From contig JAUPSS010000003.1 of assembly GCA_040285825.1 (NCBI GenBank), positions 992,001 to 1,056,000 of the forward strand: DNA of 64,000 nt. Direction: 5' to 3'. Of this stretch, positions 9,105-18,026 are shown in pieces. Both the position numbers and the translations under genes were made by a program. The notes under the pieces were generated by a model, which was not told the origin of the DNA, made no database searches, and saw only the letters and a program-made list of their open reading frames with translations. The stretch comes from Eukaryota sp. TZLM1-RC. Its lineage: Eukaryota; Metamonada: BaSk clade. The number at the start of each line of letters is the position of its first letter. Positions within the stretch are counted from its first letter, which is position 1.

Positions 9105-10916
9105 ATACGTATTGGGTCGTCCCCGGCTCAGCGTAGGATCCTTGAGGAAGAGACTGGTCCCTCTTCCTCACCACTAACCACAGACCCTGCTTCCGTGCCT
9201 CCTTCTTCGGTTGAAGCTTCTGCGCTTCCTGAAGCAACTCTTCCCGAGAGTTCCACCCCAAAGGAAAATAGTTCCCTTCCTGAGGATTCCGTTCCAATGG
9301 AAGGAAGTTCCCCTCCTCTGGATTCCGTTCCTGTGGAAGGAGACAGCCCTCCTAAGGATTCTATTCCTTCGGAAGGAAGAAGCCCTTCATTAGTCTCCTA
9401 CGACGATGAAGATGCTGAGGACTCCGTTGCTCCTCTTCCTCCTTCACGTTTAAGGGCGTCTGAAGTCCCACCTTGTCCCCTCCCAGAAAGAAGTTCTGAA
9501 GTACCAACTTCACCTTCTATTCAGAACAGAGAGACTGTTCAACCTTCTCTCACGTCAAAGGAAGGATTGGAAGATCAACCCTCTTCCTCCTCTACTAAGG
9601 CCATTGAAGTACCATCTTCATCCCTTTCATCTAGTTCTGAGGTTCCACCCTCTCACTCTCAACAGCTTCTCCCTCCAGTTCCAACTGTTAGGAGAACTAT
9701 CCAAAATCCTGCTGTTCCAACTTCAGGATCTCCTCTAACTTCAACAGTTAGTGGAGTTAATAATCTGTCTGTTTCCCCTCACCCGGCTAGTGATTCCATT
9801 CCTAGCCTTTCGAACCTTCCTTCGTTTCTTTCCGAAGAGCAAAGGAAAAGGTACGAACAAATCTTTTCAGATTTGGTTGAGTACGAGGAACCTCCCAAGG
9901 AATTCTCCCCTCTACATCAACATCAGGTCCCTCCCACGGCACCTTCTTCTGAAATTGACAAAATTCCTGGTGAGGTCTCTAAAGAGTATATAGAGCGTTT
10001 TCTCCAAGAAGAACGAAACTGGGAACACAGAAAAAGATTGGACAAAGAGATTGAAGCTAGAAGAGGAACATCCTCTACACCTGCTCAACTTACCCCTTCT
10101 CAAACTAGCTCCCACGCTAGCTCAAGTGTTCATCATGGTGCTTCCCGTCAGCACAACCCTTACGCTAGATATAGGGACACACGAGTCATTCCAGAGGATC
10201 CAGAAGCCATCCCTCCCACGGAGATGAGCAACAAACGTCCTCCTTTCTACGGTCCCAAAGTCGAGAACGACTTAGGAATATGGATCTCTCCCAGAATTGG
10301 TCCATTTCTTTCCGATGAAAGGATCACCCCAGAAACCTCCAGGAATGACCCTGAACCAACTTATGAACCAAGACCCGGAGTTAGGTTCATGAGAACTACT
10401 CGAGAAGGAGTATTCAGACGCTTCGCTGGAGATGAAGATAACCTCTTCTTAAATGTTTACAACCCTTGCCCATACCCTAGGTTCAGCCCTGGGTACAACG
10501 CATCTCTCGATATCCTTATCGACAGAGATTATAGAACAGGGTGGTGGTTTACCGAAACCACATATGGTGAAAGACTCTTTCTATACGACAGACGTCCTGA
10601 CCATATAGCTTCATATTGTGATCCTGACCACAGAAGATCTGGCAATCTTCAAAGAGCCCTCCAGCTTGTCACCGTTTTCCCTGGATGCATAGAATCCAGG
10701 ATGTTGAAGTGGGTAATGGTAGAAGGTCGTATAGAGAAAACACGCTTGGTTCAACCAGCGATCTCTTCTTACCAAGTTCCAGCCCAGATTGAAGAGATAG
10801 AACCTTCTCCTGAACCTCACCAACGCGAAGTTCCACCTTCCACAGATCAACCTATGGAAACTTCTACAGAACCCTCGCATAATCCTCCATGGAACAAACT
10901 GAGGAGGATGTTGTAG
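9072..10916 (+). CDS. G2 ORF1: low-complexity protein upstream of gag, function unknown
   Basis: This 614-residue ORF starts at an ATG lying 33 bp before the LTR end, so its first codons are LTR-encoded. The N-terminal 240 residues are rich in Pro, Ser and Glu and include a degenerate repeat of the type P-x-DSVP-x-EG-SPP (about residues 65-105). The C-terminal part (about 385-575) is more ordered, with VRFMRTTREGVFRRF and a segment that recurs in the G1 and G3 copies. It overlaps the next ORF by 28 nt in the -1 frame. Gypsy elements usually begin with gag, so this is an additional protein or a long N-terminal Gag extension made without the frameshift. I recognise no domain. Confidence 0.8.
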   Translation: MSNNNQQPRPSIRIGSSPAQRRILEEETGPSSSPLTTDPASVPPSSVEASALPEATLPESSTPKENSSLPEDSVPMEGSSPPLDSVPVEGDSPPKDSIPSEGRSPSLVSYDDEDAEDSVAPLPPSRLRASEVPPCPLPERSSEVPTSPSIQNRETVQPSLTSKEGLEDQPSSSSTKAIEVPSSSLSSSSEVPPSHSQQLLPPVPTVRRTIQNPAVPTSGSPLTSTVSGVNNLSVSPHPASDSIPSLSNLPSFLSEEQRKRYEQIFSDLVEYEEPPKEFSPLHQHQVPPTAPSSEIDKIPGEVSKEYIERFLQEERNWEHRKRLDKEIEARRGTSSTPAQLTPSQTSSHASSSVHHGASRQHNPYARYRDTRVIPEDPEAIPPTEMSNKRPPFYGPKVENDLGIWISPRIGPFLSDERITPETSRNDPEPTYEPRPGVRFMRTTREGVFRRFAGDEDNLFLNVYNPCPYPRFSPGYNASLDILIDRDYRTGWWFTETTYGERLFLYDRRPDHIASYCDPDHRRSGNLQRALQLVTVFPGCIESRMLKWVMVEGRIEKTRLVQPAISSYQVPAQIEEIEPSPEPHQREVPPSTDQPMETSTEPSHNPPWNKLRRML

Positions 10917-12187
10917 TAGAAGTCAGTGATGAGTCCCCAACTCCAGACTCAATTCCAACTGTGCTAGCACCAATGGAACAAACTCCAGCACCTGTACAGC
11001 CTATGGAACAATCAGTGGTTCCACCCACACCTCCTTCCACTGGTTCAACAAGTTCACAACACACGGCTCAACCAACACCTTCTACGGTTAGTTCTTCACG
11101 TTCTACTTTCTCAGGTACTTATGATAGTAACCTTCTCCGATCTTCCATGGTGGGATCAAGAGATAGAGACAACAGACGCAGAGACCGCCCCAAACGTCCA
11201 ACTCTCGACGCGACTGATTTAAGAGATGTTGATAAACTCCTCAAGTTTGTTAACAAGTTTATCCTCTGGAGTCGTACAGACAGAATTGTAGACGAGGCTC
11301 GAGGCAACATCGAGGATCCTGCCCAAGTTGCTTTAGCCAGCGAAGTTGCTAGACTTCGTGAAGAACTTGAACGAGCTAGATCAGCAGAACTGGCATCTGA
11401 CCAACGGTTCGACAGTGAACCAATTCATGAATGGGATCTTTTCAGATCTGCCATGCGCATTAGTCCTAGAGGCTTAGCTGAATGCGTTACACCTGAAGCT
11501 CTCAACGCTTTAAGGTATCAAGGCACTGGCCTTTCAATTTCCTCCGCCATGGTCCCAACCAGCAGAGACGAACGCAACATTTGGGAACAGATCCTAAGGA
11601 GAACCCAATTCAGCAGACTGGATCAAGCCCTGGACGCACTTCATGCTGTACACATGGATTGGTCTGAGAGAGATTATGGTAACAGATGGATAGACTTCAT
11701 GCTTAATACAGGCAGAGTCTTAACGCGTTCCACCGCTATCCAAGACGTTCGTGGTCTGACTCATCAAATGAGAAACATCACCATCCACGGAAACCCCGTC
11801 GACCGACTCCCCGAATGGGAAATTGCTTCTCACGTCATTGAAAGCATCGGTATTACCATCATCAGGGACAGACTCCTCAGGATCTGGTCCAATCCCTCCC
11901 ATTACTACTCAGATGGCCACACCCTAGGAGAATTTTTCAGTGTCCTCCAAATAGAATACGAAAATTTCTGTAATGCTAGATCTTTTAAGGAGCAGATCAA
12001 TCACGTGGACTTCTTGTATCAAAATAGAATCTCGTTTCAGACTGAGAACCGTCGCAGACAAACGGTACCTTCTCCCCCTGCTATCCCCAAACCAAGAGGT
12101 TCCAGCTCTGGCAGGCGCCCAAAACAACAACGACGAGAAGGAAGCTCTACTCAACCGTCTTCCACTCAGTCTGATGCCAACGTCTAA
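10889..12187 (+). CDS. gag: G2 ORF2: Gag (capsid-like) protein
   Basis: This 432-residue ORF starts at an ATG in good context (CCATGG), 28 nt before the ORF1 stop and in the -1 frame relative to it. That suggests -1 frameshifting, leaky scanning or termination-reinitiation. The middle holds helical capsid-like sequence (VDKLLKFVNKFILWSR, IHEWDLFRSAM, LTHQMRNITIHG, ENFCNARSFKEQINHVDFLY), followed by a basic tail. It ends in a single TAA, and the next in-frame codons read CNFCKQMGHPTERC, a CCHC zinc knuckle. The nucleocapsid motif is therefore reached only by stop readthrough or in the Pol product. Confidence 0.85.
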   Translation: MEQTEEDVVVEVSDESPTPDSIPTVLAPMEQTPAPVQPMEQSVVPPTPPSTGSTSSQHTAQPTPSTVSSSRSTFSGTYDSNLLRSSMVGSRDRDNRRRDRPKRPTLDATDLRDVDKLLKFVNKFILWSRTDRIVDEARGNIEDPAQVALASEVARLREELERARSAELASDQRFDSEPIHEWDLFRSAMRISPRGLAECVTPEALNALRYQGTGLSISSAMVPTSRDERNIWEQILRRTQFSRLDQALDALHAVHMDWSERDYGNRWIDFMLNTGRVLTRSTAIQDVRGLTHQMRNITIHGNPVDRLPEWEIASHVIESIGITIIRDRLLRIWSNPSHYYSDGHTLGEFFSVLQIEYENFCNARSFKEQINHVDFLYQNRISFQTENRRRQTVPSPPAIPKPRGSSSGRRPKQQRREGSSTQPSSTQSDANV

Positions 12188-12205
12188 TGCAATTTCTGTA
12201 AACAA

Positions 12206-15200
12206 ATGGGTCATCCGACTGAAAGGTGCCCTAGTGAGGACTGCCAAAGAAGCAAAAAGTGGAGAGAGCAACAAGCTCAACACAAAGCTCGAGGCAGAAG
12301 TTCTAGAGGTTCTGGTTACCGTAGTCGAAGAGGCACTTGCGGCAGAGGCAGAGGCTCTTCATCATATAATAAACGTTCCCGTCACTATTTACACAGTTTT
12401 GAAACCATACCCCCTACAACTACAACACATTTCCACACAGAAAACACAACATGGAAAGATTCCCTAATCAATCCTTTGGCCAACTTGGAACATACCAAGA
12501 CGCATAACATTCAAGCTAATTTCTTCTCAGAACAAGCTCAATATGATTCTGATACATTATTTATGGTACGATCCATAAAGTCCACAACCAACTGCCTTCA
12601 ATTAAACTTCTCGATCAACAATGTCGAGGTTAAAGGCATAATCGACTCTGGCGCAACATGCTCAGTAGTCACGGAAGACGTCATCAGCAATTGTAACATG
12701 GCACGTTCCAACGAAACCATATCCTACAAGATTGCTGATGGATCCACCTCACAGTCCCTCGGTACTGCCTCTGGAACCCTTAGTATTAGACTAGGCTGTG
12801 TTACCCAGATTGTACATGTGAAACACAAGTTCAGCATCGTTCCTGGACACGAGACCATTCTCATTGGTGCCGACTTGCTGAGTCACCTTGGACTGATGAA
12901 CAACAAGGGCATTTATATTAGAATGGACGACGCCTGTCGCACATTACTATTACCTGAAGCTGAATTCGATCATCGAATATCACAAGCTTCGGAAGTCGTC
13001 AACGTTTCCACACGTTGGTTGGAACACATCAACTCATCTGGTTGTACCATCAACCTCGACAACGACCATTTCAAGAAGTCCCTACTTCAAACTTTGAAGG
13101 AGTTCGAAGACGTATTTACCCTCAAGCCTCATGCTGAAGGTATTGATTGCCCTCCCATGGAAATCAACTTCTACAACGAAGACGTCAGAGTTAGAAGACC
13201 CCCCAGGACCCTGAATCCAGCCAGGCTAGAGGTCGCTAACCAAATTTTCGACGAACTCGTAGACTCAGGGTTTGCTGTCCCATCGAACCATGAGTTCAGC
13301 TCCCCTGTCTGTCTAGTGGTCTACCCAGATCACCGTAAGCCCCGCCTTACTGGTGACTATAGTGGCAAGGACGGAGTCAACGCCAACACCATTCCTGTTG
13401 AGCCCAACCTTCCAAGGATCTCCGATGTGCTGGTATTTCTCTCCCAAGCGAACTACATAGGCACCCTTGACCTCCCCAAAGCCTTTTGGCAACTCAAGAT
13501 TGCCGAAAGGATTGGCAGAAAAACAGCCCTGAGCATTCCTGGCAAAAGCATCATGTTCAAACGTGCAGCTTTTGGCCTAAAGAATGTCCCAGCCGTTTTC
13601 CAAAACGTCATGGCTGACATCTTCTCGGGAGACGGTGTCTTCATTTACATAGATGACATCATAATCATAGGTTCAACCTTTGACGAATTCATTGAACGCC
13701 TCCGTCGCGTCCTTGATCAAGCCAGATGCAAAAGAGTTTCCTTGGGACTTCCAAAGTGCCATTTCGTGACTTCCAGACACCCAATCAAGATACTGGGCAG
13801 TGTTTTCCAAAACAAACAGCGGACTATCGATCCCACTCGCGGTGAATCTTTGCTGAATCTACCGAGACCAAAGACAATCAAAGACGTCCGCAGCCTCGTA
13901 GGATCAGTCAACTTCATTAGAGAATGGCCTCCTCAGGTATCTGAGCTCATCGCTCCTATCATCAGATTGACTAAGAAGGATGGAAATAACTCCAAAGTTA
14001 AACCCAAACCCCGCGCGCAACGCCTTCAATGGACCGACATGCACGACGGACTCCTTCAAAAGATCAAAGAACTGATAGCGAAGCACATGCCGCTCAGCTT
14101 ACCTCCGCTGGAAAACCAAATTTTAATTAGTTGCGACGCATCCGACATTGCTGTAGGCGGCGTCATATGGGAACAAATCGAACAAGTCGACGACCCCGGT
14201 ACCCCCCTGATCAACAGGAAATGTAGGCCTATCAGCTTCTTCAGCCGGTTGTTAACCAACTCGCAAAAGAACTGGCCGACAAACCAAAAGGAACTCTATG
14301 CTATCCTAATCATGTTAACTCAAAGTGGTTTTGAAAACTACTTGAAAGGAAGGAAACTGGTTATATTCACAGACCATCAAAACCTTACCTACATGTTCAC
14401 GGGTCCTGAGAAGAACAAAATTGTAACAAGATGGTTACCCATATTCTCTGAATTCTGCTTTGATTTGGTACATACCAAAGGGGAAGATAACTTCTGGGCT
14501 GATATGTTGTCTCGAATAGTTCCGCCTATAGACCATCAAGAGATCAATCATTTGTCCCATCAAATGCCTCCAAATTTTCATCCAATATTTTACATTGATA
14601 AAATTGATGGAACAGAAAATGAAAGATACTACATCGAAGACTTAAACAACTTCGAACGTATCATGGTCATCACAGAACGATGTTCCAACGACCTGCCTAT
14701 TTTCGAGCCATGGCTCTGTAGGATTAGGTCCGAACAGAAGCTTGCCATAGCTTCCAAAGACCCCTCTTTCAACAACTGTGTTCATAACAATCATCTTGAT
14801 TTATATATGACTCACGACAACAAGATAGTGATTCCCAAATCACTCATTAAGGACACCCTTAACTTGTTGCATGGACTTCTGCAAGGAGGTCATCCAAGCA
14901 AAGCTGAAAGCCTGAACAAGCTCAGGAACAGCGATTATTGGTGGCCAAACATGCTCACCGACATGAATAAGCACGTCCAAGAATGCCCCTCCTGTCAGAA
15001 AACAAAGCCAGTTCCCAAACTGCATGTTCCCCCAACCGGTTCATTGTGGGCTGACAGACCTTTTGCTCGCGTCAACGGCGACGTCATTGGTCCTCTTCCA
15101 GAAGATCAAGAAGGCTACAAATACATCCTCGTATTTATTGACAGCTTCTCTAGGTTCACGATCATCGTGCCTTTAAAAGAGATAAATGCCAATCTTACTG

Positions 15201-16198
15201 CAGATGCATTAATTTGGAAAGTCTGTGCCATCTTTGGTATTCCATTTCAAATCCACAGCGATAATGGACCCGAATTTTCCAAGGCTGTCTTTGACGAATT
15301 AAGCAAATTTTTGGGCATAGAGGTGTCAAAGTCAATACCTAGGTTTTCTCCGTCCAACGGCTTGGTAGAGCGCCGACACAGAGACATCCTGCAAAACCTA
15401 CGGAAATTGCTCGTAGACTTCAATGCCTACGATGTGTGGTCTGAATACTTGCCTTATGTGCAATTATTGATCAACTCTTCCAAGAGCTCAATAACCAACC
15501 ACACCCCATACCAAGTGATCTTTGGCTCAGATGTGTCCCCCAGATCAGACCCTGGCAAAATTCTTGAAATCATTGAAAGCTCGACGTCTGAGTCATCTTT
15601 TATTCAAGAAATTCAATCTAAATTTCGAAGATTGAAAGAGAAACAGGAAAAGGCAGCACACCATCAAGCTTCCAAAGCTTCCAAGCTAACTAGATCGTCA
15701 ACTCCAAACCCTTTTGAAGTTGGTCAATTGGTATTGAGAGCATATGGCTCTTCCGCTAAGCTTCATGGAGACTATTTAGGACCCTTCCTAATTACTGAAA
15801 TCGTATCCAATTCGTCTGTGAACATTAAGAATCTCTGCACAGGTACGATTGTCCAAGCTAGCGTCAAACACTTAGCTCCCTGGCACTCCAGCTTGCCCAC
15901 CAACGATGAGTTCCACTCCTGGGTCGCTGCAGGTGATGTCGAAGAACACATCATTGAAAAAGTGCTCAGTCAGGAAGGTGACTTTTGCCAAGTGCAATGG
16001 CCAGGAAAAGAGATCACCACTGAGCATGTGTCTACTGTCCAAAATACTGCCGCGTATAAAGACTTTATCAAGACTTCAAAAGCACGTCGCCGTACTAAAT
16101 CCGCTCCTCCCAAGAAGCGTCATATTTCCATTAGTTCACCTCCTGTGACTAGAGCTTCCAGGGCTCGTCGCTCGAAAGAGAGGAAAAGGCAGTGTTAG
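12206..16198 (+). CDS. pol: G2 Pol polyprotein: protease, RT, RNase H, integrase, chromodomain-like tail
   Basis: The 1330-residue frame is in phase with gag, separated only by TAA at 12185-12187, so in vivo it is probably a readthrough product. Domains in order: zinc knuckle just before the listed ATG; protease IDSGATCSVV (about residue 146); RT with DLPKAFWQLKI, FGLKNVPAVFQN and FIYIDDI (about 480); RNase H with SCDASDIAVGGVIW (about 642) and FTDHQNLTYM (about 723); integrase H2C2 region (HGLLQGGHPSKAE...CPSCQK, about 889-932), DVIGPLP, HSDNGPEFS (about 1018) and GLVERRHRD (about 1053). Near the end is a chromodomain-like EEHIIEKVLSQEGDFCQVQW. The terminal codons overlap the 3' LTR by 6 nt. 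All key catalytic residues are visible. Confidence 0.93.
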   Translation: MGHPTERCPSEDCQRSKKWREQQAQHKARGRSSRGSGYRSRRGTCGRGRGSSSYNKRSRHYLHSFETIPPTTTTHFHTENTTWKDSLINPLANLEHTKTHNIQANFFSEQAQYDSDTLFMVRSIKSTTNCLQLNFSINNVEVKGIIDSGATCSVVTEDVISNCNMARSNETISYKIADGSTSQSLGTASGTLSIRLGCVTQIVHVKHKFSIVPGHETILIGADLLSHLGLMNNKGIYIRMDDACRTLLLPEAEFDHRISQASEVVNVSTRWLEHINSSGCTINLDNDHFKKSLLQTLKEFEDVFTLKPHAEGIDCPPMEINFYNEDVRVRRPPRTLNPARLEVANQIFDELVDSGFAVPSNHEFSSPVCLVVYPDHRKPRLTGDYSGKDGVNANTIPVEPNLPRISDVLVFLSQANYIGTLDLPKAFWQLKIAERIGRKTALSIPGKSIMFKRAAFGLKNVPAVFQNVMADIFSGDGVFIYIDDIIIIGSTFDEFIERLRRVLDQARCKRVSLGLPKCHFVTSRHPIKILGSVFQNKQRTIDPTRGESLLNLPRPKTIKDVRSLVGSVNFIREWPPQVSELIAPIIRLTKKDGNNSKVKPKPRAQRLQWTDMHDGLLQKIKELIAKHMPLSLPPLENQILISCDASDIAVGGVIWEQIEQVDDPGTPLINRKCRPISFFSRLLTNSQKNWPTNQKELYAILIMLTQSGFENYLKGRKLVIFTDHQNLTYMFTGPEKNKIVTRWLPIFSEFCFDLVHTKGEDNFWADMLSRIVPPIDHQEINHLSHQMPPNFHPIFYIDKIDGTENERYYIEDLNNFERIMVITERCSNDLPIFEPWLCRIRSEQKLAIASKDPSFNNCVHNNHLDLYMTHDNKIVIPKSLIKDTLNLLHGLLQGGHPSKAESLNKLRNSDYWWPNMLTDMNKHVQECPSCQKTKPVPKLHVPPTGSLWADRPFARVNGDVIGPLPEDQEGYKYILVFIDSFSRFTIIVPLKEINANLTADALIWKVCAIFGIPFQIHSDNGPEFSKAVFDELSKFLGIEVSKSIPRFSPSNGLVERRHRDILQNLRKLLVDFNAYDVWSEYLPYVQLLINSSKSSITNHTPYQVIFGSDVSPRSDPGKILEIIESSTSESSFIQEIQSKFRRLKEKQEKAAHHQASKASKLTRSSTPNPFEVGQLVLRAYGSSAKLHGDYLGPFLITEIVSNSSVNIKNLCTGTIVQASVKHLAPWHSSLPTNDEFHSWVAAGDVEEHIIEKVLSQEGDFCQVQWPGKEITTEHVSTVQNTAAYKDFIKTSKARRRTKSAPPKKRHISISSPPVTRASRARRSKERKRQC

Positions 16199-16346
16199 TC
16201 TTGAATAGTATTTATAGTTAATAGTTTAGTTATTAGTATTCCGCCTGTTAGCTTAAGAAGAGAGAACACAATTCCTCTTCGTAATAAATTACACTTCTGT
16301 TACTCTACATTGTATGTCAAACAATAACCAACAGCCAAGACCATCA
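16193..16346 (+). repeat. G2 3' LTR
   Basis: 154 bp, identical to the 5' LTR except C at 16267 where the 5' copy has T at 9025. The pol stop codon (16196-16198) lies within its first 6 bases. Confidence 0.95.
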
Positions 16347-16593
16347 GAAGAAGGAATAGGGTGGCAAAAAGCAGTGGAAAGAGTACTAAAAACAGATAAC
16401 AACACTTGCTCCTTTCTTTGAATTCCTTTGGAATCAGAATTAGATTTAGGTATCACTAGTGAACAGTATCGAGAACAATGGTGGCTATGAGGAAGAGGTT
16501 TCAGTTGTGAAGGTGGAAACCCATTCTTACAGATATTGTCTAAAACAGTGAAATAAGTGTCCTTTTTACACCGATGTAGAGGGACTGAGTTGA

Positions 16594-16631
16594 GAAGTGC
16601 AAGATTTTCTCCTTGATACCTTTTTCTTTGA
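16594..16631 (+). repeat. 38-bp dispersed repeat, copy 1
   Basis: Matches 31759-31796 at 35 of 38 bases (core AAGATTTTCTCCTTGA). On the minus strand both can be read as similar short peptides (KEKGIKEKILHF versus KERGFKEKIFHF), so it may be a remnant of a shared coding segment. Confidence 0.6.
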
Positions 16632-16779
16632 TTTTTATGTTGAATACAATTCCCCCAAACATTCCCAATTTCAGTTTTCCCCCAAAACTCCCCCAAAACT
16701 CCCCCAAACAATATACCCCAAACAATATGCTATTGTGGATATAATCCCATTGCCCAACCTTTTGTTATGTCTCTTTCTG

Positions 16780-16887
16780 CTAGCCACATCAATTCTGGTG
16801 CTTTGCTTTCTTTTGGATCTGACTATGAGAAAGTTGGAGCTAGTGTTTTTGTTTTGGAAGAGATGGATTTTTTAGATGTTGATTTAT
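16780..16887 (+). pseudogene. 3' end fragment of a family B non-LTR retrotransposon
   Basis: The plus-strand reading SGALLSFGSDYEKVGASVFV and EEMDFLDVDL followed by a stop matches the C-terminal end of the family B copy at 52990-54390. Only the last 36 or so codons are present. Confidence 0.75.
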
Positions 16888-17012
16888 AGGTTTTTAATAA
16901 AAAAATTAAAAAAAATATACACACCTTAAACATGTGGTCTGTGACATATTACAGTATGAATGGAGATGATGTTATGACATCATTGTGACTGATTGAAGTA
17001 GAAGTGAGAAAA

Positions 17013-17100
17013 CATAAAACCATAAACCAACCATAAACCAACCATAAAACCATAAACCAACCATAAACCAACCATAAAACCATAAAACAACCATAAACCA
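17013..17100 (+). repeat. Minisatellite, 30-bp unit, about three copies
   Basis: The unit CATAAAACCATAAACCAACC plus ATAAACCAAC is repeated almost perfectly about 2.9 times. It is itself built from a shorter AACCATAAACC-like motif. Confidence 0.9.
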
Positions 17101-17116
17101 GATCTTGTAAACCAGA

Positions 17117-17626
17117 TCATATGAATGCAGTAGAAGACTCAGAATCCCTGGCAAAGGTTCGAAATAAATCCAGTATTCGATCACCTTTCAGCAATAGATT
17201 TTGAGACAGTAGGGGGGGGGGGTCAGAAAAAGGACGGAAGCAAGTGACGAGGGTAGAGAGACGTTGATAAAGAGAAAGAAGGAAAGGGTGGGGCAGGGTT
17301 GAGGTTGTTAGTTTGTACAAAAGGGAGACAATTAGTTGCCGATCATGATTCCATGATGGGGTGATGAATGATGGTTTAATTGAGCAAAGGAGGATTACTA
17401 TTGCCGAAGCATGGGATAAGTCACAATCAGTGTTGAGTAGTGAAAACCAGTGTTTGGAAAAGTTTTGGAACTGAGGATGAAAACATGAACTTGAGGGAAG
17501 GGACCTATGACAATGTAGTAACAGCTCTGTGTTGATCATTCTACGAAATAAGTGCCCCTGCATAGTAGAGACTTTTATATTTGATTTGATTCCAGAATCA
17601 ATCTTGTATTCATGGTTATATTCCAT
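17117..17626 (-). CDS. Hypothetical protein (169 aa), uncertain
   Basis: An ATG-initiated minus-strand ORF. I recognise no domain. It is rich in Leu, Ser and His, with helical Leu-rich stretches (LLYKLTTSTLPHPFLLSLYQ). It lies in a repeat-rich spacer between G2 and the Fanzor copy, and crosses an 11-base G run at 17212-17222 that could easily shift the frame. It may be a gene fragment or a chance ORF. Confidence 0.25.
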   Translation of the reverse strand: MEYNHEYKIDSGIKSNIKVSTMQGHLFRRMINTELLLHCHRSLPSSSCFHPQFQNFSKHWFSLLNTDCDLSHASAIVILLCSIKPSFITPSWNHDRQLIVSLLYKLTTSTLPHPFLLSLYQRLSTLVTCFRPFSDPPPLLSQNLLLKGDRILDLFRTFARDSESSTAFI

Positions 17627-18026
17627 AGAGGAAGGAAGAAAAAAAAAACTTTACTTAAAATAAAAGTGATTCTCAATTTCCGACATAAAGAGTGGTAGTA
17701 GCTGCAAGCAAGGATTCGTAGGAGAAGATTCGTAGTAGAGTAAGTGATGAAATGTTGTAAGTGATGAAATGAAATTCAATTACGAATCTGGGAATGATGA
17801 CAACCCAACCAAACTCCACTCACCAACTTTTGTAACATGTAGTTCTTGTCTGAAGAAAGGAAAATTTTCAGAAAGTAATCTTGAACGATATGTCTCATTA
17901 ATAAACACTTGTAACTAACTTTACTTTGAATTGACAACTATAAGATTGATTGACTTCAACAAATTTTCCATTTTAGGAAACAAATTTTCAATCATTTCTG
18001 ACTGTTTCCGTTCTGTGTTGACTGCC
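17627..18026. other. Intergenic upstream of Fanzor copy 1
   Basis: AT-rich. It contains short direct repeats AAGTGATGAAATG (twice, near 17740-17770) and ATTCGTAG (twice). No gene is seen. Confidence 0.5.

Larger units (their letters stand above)
8951..16346 (+). mobile_element. Full-length Ty3/gypsy LTR retrotransposon G2 (chromovirus-like)
   Basis: Two 154-bp LTRs with TG...CA ends (8951-9104 and 16193-16346) differ at one base only. They are flanked by a 4-bp target duplication GAAG (8947-8950 and 16347-16350). Between them lie ORF1, ORF2 (gag) and pol with protease, RT, RNase H, integrase and a chromodomain-like tail. A polypurine tract (AAAGAGAGGAAAAGGCAG) directly precedes the 3' LTR. 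Near-identical LTRs imply a recent insertion. No clear tRNA primer site follows the 5' LTR. Confidence 0.95.

Noticed and set aside
9105-9130. tRNA primer binding site TGGGTCGTCCCCGGCTCA after the G2 5' LTR
   Set aside because: It starts with TGG but its complement lacks the T-loop sequence expected at the 3' end of a tRNA, and it is not conserved in G3.
16289-16711. 140-codon minus-strand ORF next to the G2 3' LTR as an independent gene
   Set aside because: No ATG start, and it runs into LTR sequence at its 3' end.
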